DNA of 64,000 bases from Paracoccaceae bacterium (GCA_029862205.1 JAOTXT010000013.1:1-64000), one strand, 5' to 3'; counted from the first letter of the stretch, positions 1 to 10,355 are shown. The notes: generated from the sequence alone by a model not told the origin. A program made the numbers and translations.

Positions 1-828
1 GAGGTCCTGCTTCGATTCCAGGTCGTCGAAAAGCTGGCGCATGCGATCGAGTTCCTCGGATCCTGTGCCTTCTTCGAGCAGGTTGGCCCGGCCGCGCACG
101 ATCAGCCGCTCCATCGCGCCCTGATCCCCATCGCTCCAAAGTGCGATGCCCCGCTCGACCAGGCCGGCGGCCAGCGCATCGAGCTCGGACCGGTGGGCCT
201 CGATCTGGCGGGCGATCACCTCCTGGGCCTCGGCCAGTGTCTGTCCGCGCAGATGAGCGTTCAGGAAATTGGCGGCCTCGCGCATGGCGGAGGGGGTCAA
301 TCCCGGCGGTGGCTCGAGGATCCGGTTCTCGACCGCGCCGTCCTCGGTCACCAGCACCGCGATTGCTTGATCCGCGTTGAGCGGCATGAACTCCATATGG
401 CGGATCGGCGCCGATTGTTTGGGCGCGAAGACAAGGCTGGCGCAGCTGGAGAGGCCAGACAGCATATTGCCCGCCTCGTCGAGCATCGCGGTCAGGTCGT
501 CCTCGCGGCTGGAGACGCGGCTCTCGATCTCACGGCGCTCCTCCGGCGAGATGGCCCCGATTTCAAGCATTCCGTCGACGAAGAGCCGCAAGCCCGTCTG
601 GGTTGGGACGCGGCCGGCCGAGATGTGGGGGCTGCCGAGCAGCCCCATCTCCTCGAGGTCCTGCATCACATTGCGCACGGTGGCGGGCGAGAGTTGCACA
701 TCAATCGTACGGGATAGCGTGCGCGAGCCGACCGGGTCTCCGGTCGACAAATAGGTCTCGACGAGCTGGGCGAAGATCGCCCTGCTGCGCTCGTTCAGGT
801 CGTCGAGACTGGGTGCGGATGCGGCCAT
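1..828 (-). CDS. hrcA: Heat-inducible transcription repressor HrcA (3' end beyond window)
   Basis: Repressor of class I heat-shock genes (groESL/dnaK type), which binds CIRCE operators in other bacteria. The minus-strand frame is open from an ATG at 828 to the left edge, so the C-terminus is missing. The N-terminus has the family's winged-helix region ([19 protein letters not shown], then [11 protein letters not shown]), followed by the long HrcA effector domain. It is divergent from rph across about 170 bp. In alphaproteobacteria hrcA usually precedes grpE, which would lie outside this window. No CIRCE inverted repeat (TTAGCACTC-N9-GAGTGCTAA) was seen in its own upstream region. The family assignment is firm. 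Confidence 0.95.
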   Translation of the reverse strand, partial: MAASAPSLDDLNERSRAIFAQLVETYLSTGDPVGSRTLSRTIDVQLSPATVRNVMQDLEEMGLLGSPHISAGRVPTQTGLRLFVDGMLEIGAISPEERREIESRVSSREDDLTAMLDEAGNMLSGLSSCASLVFAPKQSAPIRHMEFMPLNADQAIAVLVTEDGAVENRILEPPPGLTPSAMREAANFLNAHLRGQTLAEAQEVIARQIEAHRSELDALAAGLVERGIALWSDGDQGAMERLIVRGRANLLEEGTGSEELDRMRQLFDDLESKQDL

Positions 829-1001
829 TCGGGCTCTCGCGCGTCCTCTCGCATTCATGCGGGGATTTCAATGGGCTCTACGTAATAGCGCTCCCTTGCG
901 GGGTCAATCGCCGCAGGGCCCTAGCTGGACGCCCGGCGCAGAGGCCGCTAAACCCATGGCCCCATATTCTACATGCCCCCAAATTCAGCGGGAGAGAAAT
1001 C

Positions 1002-1712
1002 ATGCGCCCATCGGGCCGTCAGCCGGACGAGATGCGCCAGGTAACCATCGAGACCGGGGTCAACCGCCACGCGGAAGGTTCGGCCCTGATCACCTTTGGC
1101 GAAACCCGGGTGCTGTGTACCGCCTCGATCGATGCCAAGGCGCCGCCCTGGCTGCGCAACTCGGGTCTTGGCTGGGTCACGGCAGAATACGGAATGCTGC
1201 CGCGCGCGACCAACACGCGCAACCGGCGCGAGGCGAAGAACGGCCAGACCGGCCGGACGCAGGAGATTCAACGCCTGATCGGCCGGGCGCTGCGGGCCGG
1301 CACCGACCGGGTGATCATGGGCGAGCGCCAGATCGTCATCGACTGCGACGTGCTGCAGGCCGATGGCGGCACCCGGACCGCCTCGATCACCGGCGGCTGG
1401 GTGGCCTTGCACCGGGCGGCGCAGAAGCTGGTCGAGGCGGGCGAGTGCGTAGAGAACCCGATCACTCAGCATATCGCCGCGGTCTCCTGCGGGGTCCATG
1501 GGGGCCAGGTGGTGCTGGACCTGGATTATGCCGAGGACAGCGAGGCCGGGACGGACGCAAATTTCGTCATCACCGGCGATGGCGGCATGGTCGAGGTCCA
1601 GGCCAGCGCAGAGGGAGCGACGTTCTCGGAGGCCGAGTTCCATGACATGCTGGCGCTCGCCAAGAAGGGCGTCGCAGAACTGGTGGCGGTGCAGAAATCG
1701 GCAATCGGGTGA
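1002..1712 (+). CDS. rph: Ribonuclease PH
   Basis: Phosphorolytic 3'-5' exoribonuclease that trims tRNA 3' ends. The predicted protein has 236 aa, the usual length. It opens with [14 protein letters not shown], typical of the family, so the ATG at 1002 was chosen over the longer upstream extension; a GGGAGAG element lies just before it. Conserved blocks include [11 protein letters not shown], the [22 protein letters not shown] region and the [10 protein letters not shown] segment. It heads a run of tightly spaced plus-strand genes ending with hemW and a ybaN-like gene. The usual next gene, rdgB, is displaced by an inserted DUF4304 gene. Confidence 0.97.
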   Translation: MRPSGRQPDEMRQVTIETGVNRHAEGSALITFGETRVLCTASIDAKAPPWLRNSGLGWVTAEYGMLPRATNTRNRREAKNGQTGRTQEIQRLIGRALRAGTDRVIMGERQIVIDCDVLQADGGTRTASITGGWVALHRAAQKLVEAGECVENPITQHIAAVSCGVHGGQVVLDLDYAEDSEAGTDANFVITGDGGMVEVQASAEGATFSEAEFHDMLALAKKGVAELVAVQKSAIG

Positions 1713-1719
1713 TTCGCTG

Positions 1720-2262
1720 GTGGGCGATCTGTTAGAGCTTGCGGCACGGGCCGTCCTCGCACCTCTTCTGAAAGAAGAGGGATTTCGAAAACGCGGGCTT
1801 ACATGGAATCGCTCCGACGGCAACTTCGTCGATATCATCAACATCCAGAAAAGCGCTTACGGGACACGGGACGACGTAAGTTTCACCGTGAATTTTTCTC
1901 TTGCATCGCCACCAGATGATCCGCGCAAATTCGTCTCTGAAATGTGCGGGGTAAGGCGTCTTCGGATTGGTAGTTTAATGGGTTCTGAATTGGACCATTG
2001 GTGGAAATTGCCCGGTATTACAAAAGAGTCCGCAGAAGGGGCTCTACGTCAGGTTGCAGAGATTGTTAAAGCACAAGGCTTTGATTTGTTTGAACAATGG
2101 AGGCGTCCTGAGCACCTCGCTGAGAGCGTGGCACAGCTCCGCGCAAGACTTGCTATCAGTGAAACCTATTACGAATCCTTCCCTGAGTTTGCGAAGTTTG
2201 ACGCGACGGTAGAGCGGATGTTGGGCAATCTCGAAAACCGGGTAGTGCGGAGCGAACGATGA
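1720..2262 (+). CDS. DUF4304-like hypothetical protein inserted between rph and rdgB
   Basis: A predicted protein of about 180 aa. Its N-terminal part ([16 protein letters not shown], then [12 protein letters not shown]) resembles the DUF4304 family of unknown function. Translation probably starts at GTG 1720, because no in-frame ATG exists near the N-terminus and the domain begins right there; the Shine-Dalgarno sequence is poor. The gene starts 8 nt after the rph stop and overlaps rdgB by 4 nt (ATGA), so it is translationally embedded in the operon. Its DNA is visibly richer in A and T, with codons such as AAA, TTT and GTT that neighbours avoid, which suggests horizontal acquisition. No function can be assigned. 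Confidence 0.75.
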   Translation: MGDLLELAARAVLAPLLKEEGFRKRGLTWNRSDGNFVDIINIQKSAYGTRDDVSFTVNFSLASPPDDPRKFVSEMCGVRRLRIGSLMGSELDHWWKLPGITKESAEGALRQVAEIVKAQGFDLFEQWRRPEHLAESVAQLRARLAISETYYESFPEFAKFDATVERMLGNLENRVVRSER

Positions 2263-2882
2263 CGTCACGTCGCTTGGCCGACCGAAAGATTGTCGTCGCC
2301 TCGCACAATGCGGGCAAGGTGCGCGAGATCTGGGAGCTGTTGAGGCCCTTCGGGGTCGAAACAGTATCCGCCGCCGAGTTGGAACTGCCGGAGCCGGAAG
2401 AGACCGAGACGACCTACGAGGGAAATGCGCGGCTGAAAGCCCATGCGGCGGCGAGAGCTTCCGGCCTGCCGGCGCTGGCCGATGATAGCGGCTTGGCTGT
2501 CGAGGCATTGGGCGGCGATCCGGGCATCTACGCGGCGCGCTGGGCCGAAACCCCACAGGGTCGCGATTTCGGCCACGCGATGCGGAAGGTCTGGGACAAG
2601 CTGGAGGACGCGGGTGCACCGGAGCCGCGCAAGGCCGCCTTCATGTGCGCCCTGTCGCTCGCGTGGCCCGACGGGCATGACGAGACCTTTCTCGGCATCT
2701 GCCCGGGCCGAATCGTTTGGCCGCCGCGCGGGGACATGGGCTTCGGCTACGACCCGATATTTGTGCCGAAAGGCCACGAGATTACATTTGGCGAAATAGA
2801 GCCTGAGCGGAAGCATGCCATGAGCCACCGGGCCGATGCCTTCCGCCAGCTTGTCATCGCCTGTTTCGGAGACAAGACATGA
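2259..2882 (+). CDS. rdgB: XTP/dITP diphosphatase (RdgB/HAM1 family)
   Basis: House-cleaning pyrophosphatase that hydrolyses non-canonical purine triphosphates (ITP, XTP) to keep them out of DNA. 207 aa, a normal length. The family signature [11 protein letters not shown] appears near the N-terminus, with [34 protein letters not shown] and the C-terminal [13 protein letters not shown] and SHRADAF blocks. The ATG at 2259 overlaps the upstream DUF4304 stop, and the stop overlaps the RidA start (ATGA), so translation is coupled throughout. Confidence 0.97.
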   Translation: MTSRRLADRKIVVASHNAGKVREIWELLRPFGVETVSAAELELPEPEETETTYEGNARLKAHAAARASGLPALADDSGLAVEALGGDPGIYAARWAETPQGRDFGHAMRKVWDKLEDAGAPEPRKAAFMCALSLAWPDGHDETFLGICPGRIVWPPRGDMGFGYDPIFVPKGHEITFGEIEPERKHAMSHRADAFRQLVIACFGDKT

Positions 2883-3262
2883 CCCGCCAGCTAATCTCGA
2901 CCGGATCGCCTTTTGAGCGCGACTTCGCCTATTCCCGCGCGGTGGTGCAAGGCGACTGGTGCTTTGTGGCAGGCACGACCGGTTACGACTACGCGACCAT
3001 GACAATGCCGGAAGGCGCGCTGGACCAGGCGCGCAACTGCTTCAAGACCATCGCCGAGACCATGGGCAAGGCGGGGTTCGGGCTGAACGACATCGTCCGC
3101 GTGCAATACACGATCATCGATCCATCGGTGCAGCACGAGATCGCGCCGGCCTTGCAGGAGGCGCTGGGCGATGTGCGGCCCGCCTCGACGATGGTGGTGG
3201 CGGGGCTGGTCGCGCCCGAGATGAAGCTCGAGATCGAAGTGACGGCGCTGAAGGGCCGGTAA
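2879..3262 (+). CDS. RidA/YjgF family protein
   Basis: A 127-aa single-domain RidA-fold protein. Family members hydrolyse reactive enamine/imine intermediates such as 2-aminoacrylate. Here the start overlaps the rdgB stop by 4 nt. Conserved elements include [17 protein letters not shown], the central [26 protein letters not shown] stretch and the C-terminal [11 protein letters not shown] region that carries the family's catalytic arginine. It belongs to a divergent RidA subgroup, so the substrate is not predictable. A second, unrelated RidA gene lies at 23403-23816. Confidence 0.9.
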   Translation: MTRQLISTGSPFERDFAYSRAVVQGDWCFVAGTTGYDYATMTMPEGALDQARNCFKTIAETMGKAGFGLNDIVRVQYTIIDPSVQHEIAPALQEALGDVRPASTMVVAGLVAPEMKLEIEVTALKGR

Positions 3263-3275
3263 TGAAGGACGGGGC

Positions 3276-3443
3276 ATGACACCCGAGGAACGCGACGCCT
3301 ATGCCAGGCGCAACGTCACCTGGCTGACCGCGGCCTTCGGGGGCGTCTTTCTGCTGGGGCTCTACCAGCAGAACGTGATGGGGCTAATCGCGGGGGCGCT
3401 CGGGCTTGGCTGGATCGCGCGGGCCTTTTGGCGGGCGAAATGA
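3276..3443 (+). CDS. Small membrane protein, 55 aa
   Basis: A short gene read directly from the DNA: ATG at 3276, TGA at 3441-3443, beginning MTPEERDAYARRNVTWL. After a charged N-terminal stretch it has one hydrophobic stretch (FGGVFLLGLY) and a second (VMGLIAGALGLGWIARAF), so it probably sits in the inner membrane with one or two segments. Its stop overlaps the hemW start (ATGA at 3440-3443), strong evidence that the frame is translated. No known family recognised. The operon position between ridA and hemW is the only clue to function. Confidence 0.7.
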   Translation: MTPEERDAYARRNVTWLTAAFGGVFLLGLYQQNVMGLIAGALGLGWIARAFWRAK

Positions 3444-4627
3444 CAGCTGAAGCCGCGCTTGCATCCCGTCCCCAGCCGGATTGGCGCGCGGGTGGATTTG
3501 GCCTCTATGTCCACTGGCCGTTCTGCCTGGCGAAATGCCCCTATTGCGACTTCAATTCGCATGTGCCGCGCGACGTGGACCATGCGGCCTGGCGCACGGG
3601 CCTGCTTGCCGAGATGGGCCATATGCGCGCGCTGACAGGACCGCGCCCGCTCGACACGGTTTTCTTTGGCGGCGGCACGCCCAGCCTGATGGCGCCCGAG
3701 ACGGTCGGCGCCCTGATCGACGAAGCGGATCGGCTGTGGGGCCTGGCCGGCGGCGCCGAGATCACGCTGGAAGCCAATCCGACCAGCGCCGAGGCCGGCA
3801 AGCTCCATGCCTATGGCTCGGCCGGGGTCAACCGGCTTTCGATGGGCGTGCAGGCGCTGAATGACGCGGATTTGAAGGCGCTGGGCCGGACCCATAGCGT
3901 CTCCGAGGCCGAGGCCGCGTTCGAGATTGCGCGCAACGCGTTCGGCCGGGTCAGCTTCGACCTGATCTATGCCCGGATGGGGCAGTCGGTCCCAGACTGG
4001 GAGGCCGAGCTCGCGCGGGCGCTTTCGATGGCGGTGGATCATCTGTCGCTCTACCAGTTGACCATCGAGCCCGGGACGCGGTTCGGCGAGCTTCACGACC
4101 GCGGCAAGCTCAGGGTGCCGGCGGACGCAACCGCGGCCGAGATGTATGACCTGGCCCAGGCGATGACCGGAGCGGCTGGGATGCCGGCCTACGAGATCTC
4201 GAACCATGCCCGTCCCGGGGCCGAGAGCCGGCACAACCTGGTCTATTGGCGCTATGGGGACTATGCGGGAATCGGCCCTGGTGCTCATGGCCGGGTGACC
4301 CGCGATGACGGCACGCGGCTGTCGACCGTCACCGCGCGGGCACCGTCGGATTGGCTGGCAATGACGGCGGGCCAGGGTCATGCGGTGATCGAGGAGAGCC
4401 GCGTCGATCCCGCCGATCAGGCGACCGAATACATGCTGATGGCCCTGCGCTTGGCCGAGGGTGCCGATCTCGGCCGATACGCGCGTCTTGCCGGCCGGGA
4501 ACTACCGGCTGATCGGATTGGCTCGATGGTCGGGGACGGTTCGCTGAGCCTGGACGAGCACCGGATTCGCGCCACGGACCGGGGGCGGTGCGTGCTCAAT
4601 CGCCTGCTTGCGGACCTCTTGGCGTGA
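3440..4627 (+). CDS. hemW: Radical SAM HemW-like protein (oxygen-independent coproporphyrinogen III oxidase family)
   Basis: Radical SAM enzyme. HemW proteins bind heme and act as heme chaperones, and the family is often mis-annotated as HemN. The ATG at 3440 overlaps the previous stop and gives 395 aa. The [4Fe-4S] motif is CLAKCPYC, with cysteines at 29, 33 and 36. It is preceded by GLYVHWPFC and followed by FFGGGTPSLM, both diagnostic. The C-terminal HemN domain is present (YEISNHARPG, HNLVYWRYGDYAGIGPGAHG). rdgB-hemW linkage is common in alphaproteobacteria. Confidence 0.95.
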   Translation: MTAEAALASRPQPDWRAGGFGLYVHWPFCLAKCPYCDFNSHVPRDVDHAAWRTGLLAEMGHMRALTGPRPLDTVFFGGGTPSLMAPETVGALIDEADRLWGLAGGAEITLEANPTSAEAGKLHAYGSAGVNRLSMGVQALNDADLKALGRTHSVSEAEAAFEIARNAFGRVSFDLIYARMGQSVPDWEAELARALSMAVDHLSLYQLTIEPGTRFGELHDRGKLRVPADATAAEMYDLAQAMTGAAGMPAYEISNHARPGAESRHNLVYWRYGDYAGIGPGAHGRVTRDDGTRLSTVTARAPSDWLAMTAGQGHAVIEESRVDPADQATEYMLMALRLAEGADLGRYARLAGRELPADRIGSMVGDGSLSLDEHRIRATDRGRCVLNRLLADLLA

Positions 4628-4998
4628 CGCGGGTCCTCTGGTCGGCGCTTGGCCTGGTCTTGGTCGGGCTCGGCATCCTGGGCGCGTTCCTGCCCCTTCT
4701 GCCGACTGTTGTCTTTCTGCTGGCCGGGGCGTTCTGCTTTGCCCGTGGTTCGCAAAGGCTTCACGGTTGGCTGGTCAACCATCCCCATTTCGGTCCGCCG
4801 ATCGAGGATTGGCGCCGGTATGGCGCGATCCGCCGTCCGGCAAAGTGGATGGCGATGGTCGCGATCCTGCTGAGTTTTGTCCTGGCGTTCGCGCTGGGAT
4901 TTTCAGCCACCGTCCTGACGCTTCAGGCGGCGGTGCTGGGCGCGGTGAGCCTGTTCATCCTGACGAGGCCCGAGGGCGGCGCCGGGCCGCCGGAATAA
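4624..4998 (+). CDS. YbaN/DUF454 family inner-membrane protein
   Basis: About 124 aa with a GTG start at 4624 that overlaps the hemW stop. The sequence shows LGLVLVGLGILGAFLPLLPTVVFLLAGAFCFARGS, the DUF454 hallmark, and then two more hydrophobic segments at the C-terminus. These are small integral membrane proteins of unknown function. It ends the plus-strand operon and converges on the liv-type ABC genes with only 5 bp between stops. No clear terminator lies in the gap. Confidence 0.88.
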   Translation: MTRVLWSALGLVLVGLGILGAFLPLLPTVVFLLAGAFCFARGSQRLHGWLVNHPHFGPPIEDWRRYGAIRRPAKWMAMVAILLSFVLAFALGFSATVLTLQAAVLGAVSLFILTRPEGGAGPPE

Positions 4999-5003
4999 CG
5001 GGA

Positions 5004-5818
5004 TCAGATCGCCAGATATTCGTGGCGCAGGTCCTCGTTGTCGAGCACCTCCTGCGCGGTGCCGTCGAAAACCACCTGCCCCATGTCCAGGATGATCGCC
5101 CGGTCCGCCAGGTGCAGCGCGGCGATGGCGTTCTGCTCGACGATGACCGTGGTCATGCCCAATTCCTTGATCTGCTCCAGCGTCCGCTCGATCTCCTGCA
5201 CGATGACCGGCGCCAAGCCCTCATAGGGCTCGTCGAGCAGCAGCAGCTTGACGTCGCGCGCCAGTGTCCGGCCGATCGCGAGCATCTGCTGCTCGCCGCC
5301 CGAGAGCGTGGTGCCTTCCTGCTTGCGGCGCTCGCCCAGGCGCGGGAACAGGTCGTAGATGCGCTCGATCGTCCAGCCATGAGGCGGGGCGATCTGGGCG
5401 AGTTTCAGGTTCTCCTCGACCGTCAGGCCCTGGATGATCCGCCGGTCCTCCGGCACCAGCCCGATGCCGAAGCGCGACGCCTCGTGGGCCTTCATCTCGT
5501 GCAGGGGCTTGTGGTCGAGCCATATTTCGCCGTGGCGCAGTGCCGGATCATCGACCCGGGCTATGGCGCGCAGCGTCGAGGTCTTGCCCGCGCCATTGCG
5601 GCCCAAAAGCGCGATTATCTCGCCCTCGCGGATGTCGAAGCTGACGCCTTGGACGATGTAGCTCTCGCCGTAATAGGCGTGGATGTCCCAGGCCGAGAAA
5701 AAGGCCGGCTGGCCGCCGCGGGTGACGACCGGTTTGATGCCCGGCGCGCGGCGCCCGCTGAACTGGTCGTCGCCGAGAAGCGTGCCGCCCTCGGGGGCTT
5801 CGAGAGGTTGTGTATCGG

Positions 5819-5822
<4 letters not shown>
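5004..5822 (-). CDS. livF: Branched-chain amino acid-type ABC transporter ATP-binding protein (LivF-like)
   Basis: Second ATPase of a Liv/HAAT-type importer. 272 aa with Walker A GRNGAGKT at residues 74-81, the signature LSGGEQQM and Walker B LLLLDEP. The LivF hallmark PYEGLAP follows Walker B. The first 40 or so residues are an extension not found in typical LivF (about 235 aa). The start overlaps the livG stop by 4 nt, which supports the ATG at 5822. Last gene of the five-gene ABC operon, so membrane-associated cytoplasmic energy coupling is expected. Substrate unknown. Confidence 0.93.
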
Positions 5823-6574
<752 letters not shown>

Positions 6575-6585
6575 GGTATCCTCCC

Positions 6586-7734
6586 TCACTCGGCCGGCTG
6601 GGCGGTTGCTTGCGGCGAGCTGCCGCCGCTACCGGATTTGGTGAAGAGCCGCATTATGCGGTTGACCCCCTCCATCAGCCCGCCGGGCAGGAAAATGACG
6701 ATGATCATGAACAGGGCGCCCAAGGTCAGGTGCCATCCCTCGCCGACAAAGAGTGCGGCGACCGAGACCGCAGCGTGTTGCAGGCCCTCGGGCAGGAACG
6801 AGAAGATCTGCAACAGCGTGCCCTCGTTGAAGGCCGAGAAGATGTTCTCGAAATACTTGATGGCGCCGGCACCGATCACCGGACCCAGCAGGGTCCCGGT
6901 GCCGCCGAGGATGGTCATCAGCACCACCTCGCCCGAGGCGGTCCACTGCATGCGCTCGGCTCCGGCCAGCGGGTCTGTGACAGCCATCAGGCCGCCGGCG
7001 AGGTCGGCATACATGCCCGAGATCACGAAGGCGGCCAGCGTGTAGGGCCGGGTGTTGAGGCCGGTATAGTTCATCCGGTTCTGGTTCGATTTCACCGCGC
7101 GCAGCATCATGCCGAAGGGCGAGCGGAAGATCCGCATCGAGATGTAGAACATGATGATCAGCACCACGCCGCAGAAATAATAGCCAGACCAGCCCGACAT
7201 TGGGATGCCAAAGAGCGTCGTCGACGGCAGCTCGGCGCCATAGTTGATGCCGAACATGGTGTCGATCACGCGCGGATCATGCTGGCGCAGCTGCAGTCCA
7301 GTCTCGCCGTTGGTGATCGGCGTCAGGACCGAATAGGCCAGATTGTAGGACATCTGCGCGAACGCGAGTGTCAGGATCGAGAAGTAGATGCCAGAGCGCC
7401 GTAAGCTGACGAAGCCGATTAGCAGGGCGAAGACCCCGGAAACAACGACCGCGAAGATGATCGCTGGGACCACGTTCATGGTAAGCAGTTTGAACGACCA
7501 GACCGCCGTGTATGGGCCGACGCCCAGGAAGGCGGCGTGACCAAATGAGAGATAGCCGGTCAGGCCGAAGAGGATGTTGAAGCCGATCGCGAAGATCCCA
7601 AAGATCGCGAACTTCTGCAGCAAATCCGGGTAGCCCGCGCCGAAGGGCTGAAGAATGATCGGACCGAAAGCTACCGCGAGCACGAAGCCCAGAAGCAGCA
7701 GCAAATCGCCCTTTTTCGAGGTTTGGGTCAGCAT
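6586..7734 (-). CDS. livM: Branched-chain amino acid-type ABC transporter permease (LivM-like)
   Basis: Inner-membrane permease of 382 aa with many hydrophobic segments. The LivM signature is [20 protein letters not shown], and [17 protein letters not shown] follows. The cytoplasmic coupling region [34 protein letters not shown] is also present. The C-terminal tail is rich in Gly, Ser, Gln and Ala. It forms the translocation channel with the LivH-like protein, whose stop lies 3 bp upstream of this start. Confidence 0.94.
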   Translation of the reverse strand: MLTQTSKKGDLLLLLGFVLAVAFGPIILQPFGAGYPDLLQKFAIFGIFAIGFNILFGLTGYLSFGHAAFLGVGPYTAVWSFKLLTMNVVPAIIFAVVVSGVFALLIGFVSLRRSGIYFSILTLAFAQMSYNLAYSVLTPITNGETGLQLRQHDPRVIDTMFGINYGAELPSTTLFGIPMSGWSGYYFCGVVLIIMFYISMRIFRSPFGMMLRAVKSNQNRMNYTGLNTRPYTLAAFVISGMYADLAGGLMAVTDPLAGAERMQWTASGEVVLMTILGGTGTLLGPVIGAGAIKYFENIFSAFNEGTLLQIFSFLPEGLQHAAVSVAALFVGEGWHLTLGALFMIIVIFLPGGLMEGVNRIMRLFTKSGSGGSSPQATAQPAE

Positions 7735-7737
7735 GGC

Positions 7738-8766
7738 TCAGGTCTCCATCACGCCCTTGCGGCCCATCAGGCCACGCGGCCGGACCAGCAGGATCACCAC
7801 GGCGACCAGATAGATGATGATCTGGTCGATGCCGGGAAGGATGCTCTTGACCTCGTTCATCGAGGCAAATGATTGCAGGATGCCCAGTAGGAAGCCGGCT
7901 GCCACCGCGCCACCAAGCGAGCCCATCCCGCCGACGACGACGACCACGAAGCTGAGCACCAGGAAGTCCATGCCCATGTGGTAGTCGGGGCTAAGGATCG
8001 GCGTATACATGACCCCGGCAAGGCCGGCGACGATCGCGGCGAGCCCGAAGACGATAGTGAAGCGCCGGTCGATGTCGATACCCAAAAGGCCCACGGTTTC
8101 GCGGTCGGCCATGCCCGCGCGCACGACCATACCGAAAGTGGTGAATTGCAGGAAGGCGAAGACCCCGCCGATCACGATCCCGGCGAAGGCCAGGTAGACC
8201 ATCCGCCACCACGGATAGACGACCCTGCCGGGGTCGAAGCCCAGCAGGGAGCCGATATCCGCCGAGCCGGCGAAAATGTCGGGCGCGGGCTGCGGAATAG
8301 GGTTGGCGCCGAACTGGCTTTTGATGATCTCTTGCACCACGATCGCCAGGCCGAAGGTGACCAGGATCTGTTCCGCGTGCGGCCGCTTGTAGAAATGCTT
8401 GATCAGCCCGCGCTCCATGATGATGCCGATGATCAGCATGATCGGGATCGCGACCAGGATGGAGACCGGGACCGAGTAGTCGAGCAGGGTGACGCCGAAG
8501 TCGCCGAGCCAGGCCTCGATATAGGGCGTCCGGATTTCCATCGGCGTGCCCCAGGCCGTCTGCTGGGTCTCGTCGAGCACGACCTTCTCGAGGCTCAGAA
8601 GCGCCTTCAGCGTAACTGCGCAAAATGCGCCCAACATGAACAGAGCACCGTGGGCGAAGTTCACTACCCCCAGCGTACCGAAGATCAGCGTCAACCCGAG
8701 AGCGATCAGCGCGTAGGCGCCGCCCTTGTCGAGGCCGTTTAGAATTTGAAGAAGTATCGCGTCCAT
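7738..8766 (-). CDS. livH: Branched-chain amino acid-type ABC transporter permease (LivH-like)
   Basis: Inner-membrane permease of 342 aa. The start at 8766 (MDAILLQILNGLDKGGAYALIALGL) matches the typical LivH N-terminus; further upstream the frame runs back into the binding-protein gene and is not used. The signature GTLGVVNFAHGALFMLGAF is present, along with the coupling segment VGLLGIDIDRRFTIVFGLAA. There is an extra loop after the second membrane segment (VVLDETQQTAWGTPMEIRTPYIEAW), seen in some HAAT permeases. It is separated from the binding-protein gene by two hairpins. Confidence 0.94.
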   Translation of the reverse strand: MDAILLQILNGLDKGGAYALIALGLTLIFGTLGVVNFAHGALFMLGAFCAVTLKALLSLEKVVLDETQQTAWGTPMEIRTPYIEAWLGDFGVTLLDYSVPVSILVAIPIMLIIGIIMERGLIKHFYKRPHAEQILVTFGLAIVVQEIIKSQFGANPIPQPAPDIFAGSADIGSLLGFDPGRVVYPWWRMVYLAFAGIVIGGVFAFLQFTTFGMVVRAGMADRETVGLLGIDIDRRFTIVFGLAAIVAGLAGVMYTPILSPDYHMGMDFLVLSFVVVVVGGMGSLGGAVAAGFLLGILQSFASMNEVKSILPGIDQIIIYLVAVVILLVRPRGLMGRKGVMET

Positions 8767-8790
8767 GGCGCTCGTCCCGAATTTGTTTGT

Positions 8791-8846
8791 GCCCAGCCGA
8801 TTATTTCTCGGCTTGGGCGAGGCCGGCCGCCCCGAAGGGCGGCCGG
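8791..8846 (-). promoter_or_regulatory. Tandem intercistronic hairpins after the binding-protein gene
   Basis: Two stem-loops lie between the binding-protein stop and livH. The first in transcription order pairs 8823-8832 with 8837-8846 (10 bp, CGAA loop as read on the plus strand). The second pairs 8791-8800 with about 8808-8818, with one bulge. No long T-run follows, so read-through is expected. Such structures often stabilise the upstream mRNA segment, giving more binding protein than permease. That role is inferred. Confidence 0.6.
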
Positions 8847-8858
8847 TAAGGCGTCGGC

Positions 8859-10199
8859 TTAGCCGCCGTTGTTGTAGGGTCCGAGCTCGCCGCCCAGCAG
8901 GTCGGCCGGATACTCGACCTGAGCCCGCGGCGTAACCTCGACGACCTCGAGCACGTCGAACTTCGAATCCGGGTTCTCCTTGCCCTTCACGACCAGCACG
9001 TCCTTGAAGCACTGGTGGTCGTCGGCACGGTAGAGGGTCGGGCCGTTGCCCAGACCGTCGAACTCGAAGCCCTCGAGGGCCGCGCCCACATCGCTCGGCT
9101 TGAACGAGCCGGCGCGCTGGCAGGCATCCGCATAGAGCAGGGCCTGGCAGTACGTGGTGTGCGCCGCCTGGCTGGGCGGGAAGCCGTATTCCTGGCCGAA
9201 CGACTTGACGAAGGCCTTCGAGCCCTCGTCCTGCAGCGACCAGTGCCAGTTGGTGGACCCGAAAATGCCCTTGACGTTCTCGCCGGCACCCTGGGCCATC
9301 AGACGCGAGTAGAGGGGCACGACGATGGCGAAGTCCTTGCCGTTGACCTGCTTGTCGCGCAGACCGAACTGCACCGCCTGGGTCAGCGAGTTGACCATGT
9401 CCTTGCCGTAGTGGTTCAGGACCAGCACGTCGGCGCCCGAGTTGAGCACAGGTGTGATGTACTGCGAGAAGTCACCGGCGCCCAGAGGCGTGCGGACCGC
9501 AGCTTCGGTCTGCCAACCAAGAGCCTCGGTATACTTCTTGATCGAGCCCTCCTGGCTCCAGCCCCAGGTGTAGTCGGCGGTCAGGTGGTAGGCGACGCGG
9601 TCGGTGCCGAACGCATTCTTCAGCACCGGACCCAGCGCGGCGCCGGACATTTCGGTGTTGAAGAAGTGGCGGAAGCCGTTGGCGCGCTTGTCCTTGCCGG
9701 TGGTGTCGTTCGAGTGGGTCAGGCCCGCCATGAAGATAACGCCGGCCTCCTGGCAGAGACCCTGCACCGCGATCGCGACGCCCGAGGACGAGCCGCCGGT
9801 GATCATGATGGCGCCGTCCTTCTCGATCATGCGCTTGGCCGAGGCACGGGCCGCGTCCGACTTGGTCTGCGTGTCGCCGGTGACGAACACGACCTTCTTG
9901 CCATTCACGCCGTTGCCCTGCAGGGCCTTCGACGAGAAGGTGTTCAGCATGCCGCCGTCGCCTTCGCCGTTGATGTGCTTGACGGCCAGCTCGTAGGCGC
10001 GCAGCTCGTCGGCACCCTCATCGGCATAGGCGCCGGTCTGCGGCACGTTGAAGCCAAAGGTTACGGTCGAGCCCGTCGGCTCGTTCGTGTAGCCCGCGGC
10101 CCAAGCGCTGGAGGTGAAGATGGTCGGCGCGGCCAAGCCGGCACCAAGCGCAACCCCACCCTTCAGCAGACTGCGGCGGTTAAAGGAATTCGAACTCAT
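8859..10199 (-). CDS. ABC transporter periplasmic substrate-binding protein, Tat-type signal, HAAT family
   Basis: Periplasmic solute receptor of 446 aa for the downstream Liv-like permease. The N-terminus has a twin-arginine-like signal (FNRRSLLKGG, then a hydrophobic stretch ending near SSAWA), suggesting export in folded form. The start at 10199 is preceded by GGGAGGG, which favours it over an ATG seven codons upstream. The mature part has the type I periplasmic fold (FGFNVPQTGAYADEGADELRAYELAVKHIN). Homologues bind amino acids, amides or urea, but the ligand cannot be read from the sequence. First gene of the operon, divergent from the XRE regulator. Confidence 0.9.
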   Translation of the reverse strand: MSSNSFNRRSLLKGGVALGAGLAAPTIFTSSAWAAGYTNEPTGSTVTFGFNVPQTGAYADEGADELRAYELAVKHINGEGDGGMLNTFSSKALQGNGVNGKKVVFVTGDTQTKSDAARASAKRMIEKDGAIMITGGSSSGVAIAVQGLCQEAGVIFMAGLTHSNDTTGKDKRANGFRHFFNTEMSGAALGPVLKNAFGTDRVAYHLTADYTWGWSQEGSIKKYTEALGWQTEAAVRTPLGAGDFSQYITPVLNSGADVLVLNHYGKDMVNSLTQAVQFGLRDKQVNGKDFAIVVPLYSRLMAQGAGENVKGIFGSTNWHWSLQDEGSKAFVKSFGQEYGFPPSQAAHTTYCQALLYADACQRAGSFKPSDVGAALEGFEFDGLGNGPTLYRADDHQCFKDVLVVKGKENPDSKFDVLEVVEVTPRAQVEYPADLLGGELGPYNNGG

Positions 10200-10325
10200 C
10201 GAGAGCCCTCCCAGGAACATGTTTCTTTAAGCTGCCGACTCGGGATTTGGTACCGGACTCGACAGGCGAGCGCCCCGAGCGCTCGGCTCCCGTTTAACGT
10301 GTTTTGTCAAATTCTCAATAACACA

Positions 10326-10355
10326 TTGACATTCATACGAAATTTTGTGAAATAT
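10326..10355 (+). promoter_or_regulatory. Possible promoter of the XRE regulator gene
   Basis: Consensus TTGACA at 10326-10331 with a weak AAATAT -10 at 10350-10355 (18-bp spacer). The spacer holds the partial dyad ATTTTGTGAAAT (10342-10353), which overlaps the start region of the opposing ABC promoter. The two promoters are therefore face to face and probably mutually exclusive or co-repressed. Confidence 0.35.

Noticed and set aside
969-1844. Long minus-strand frame opposite rph
   Set aside because: It is a GC-rich shadow of rph and the DUF4304 gene with no domain signal and no ribosome binding site.
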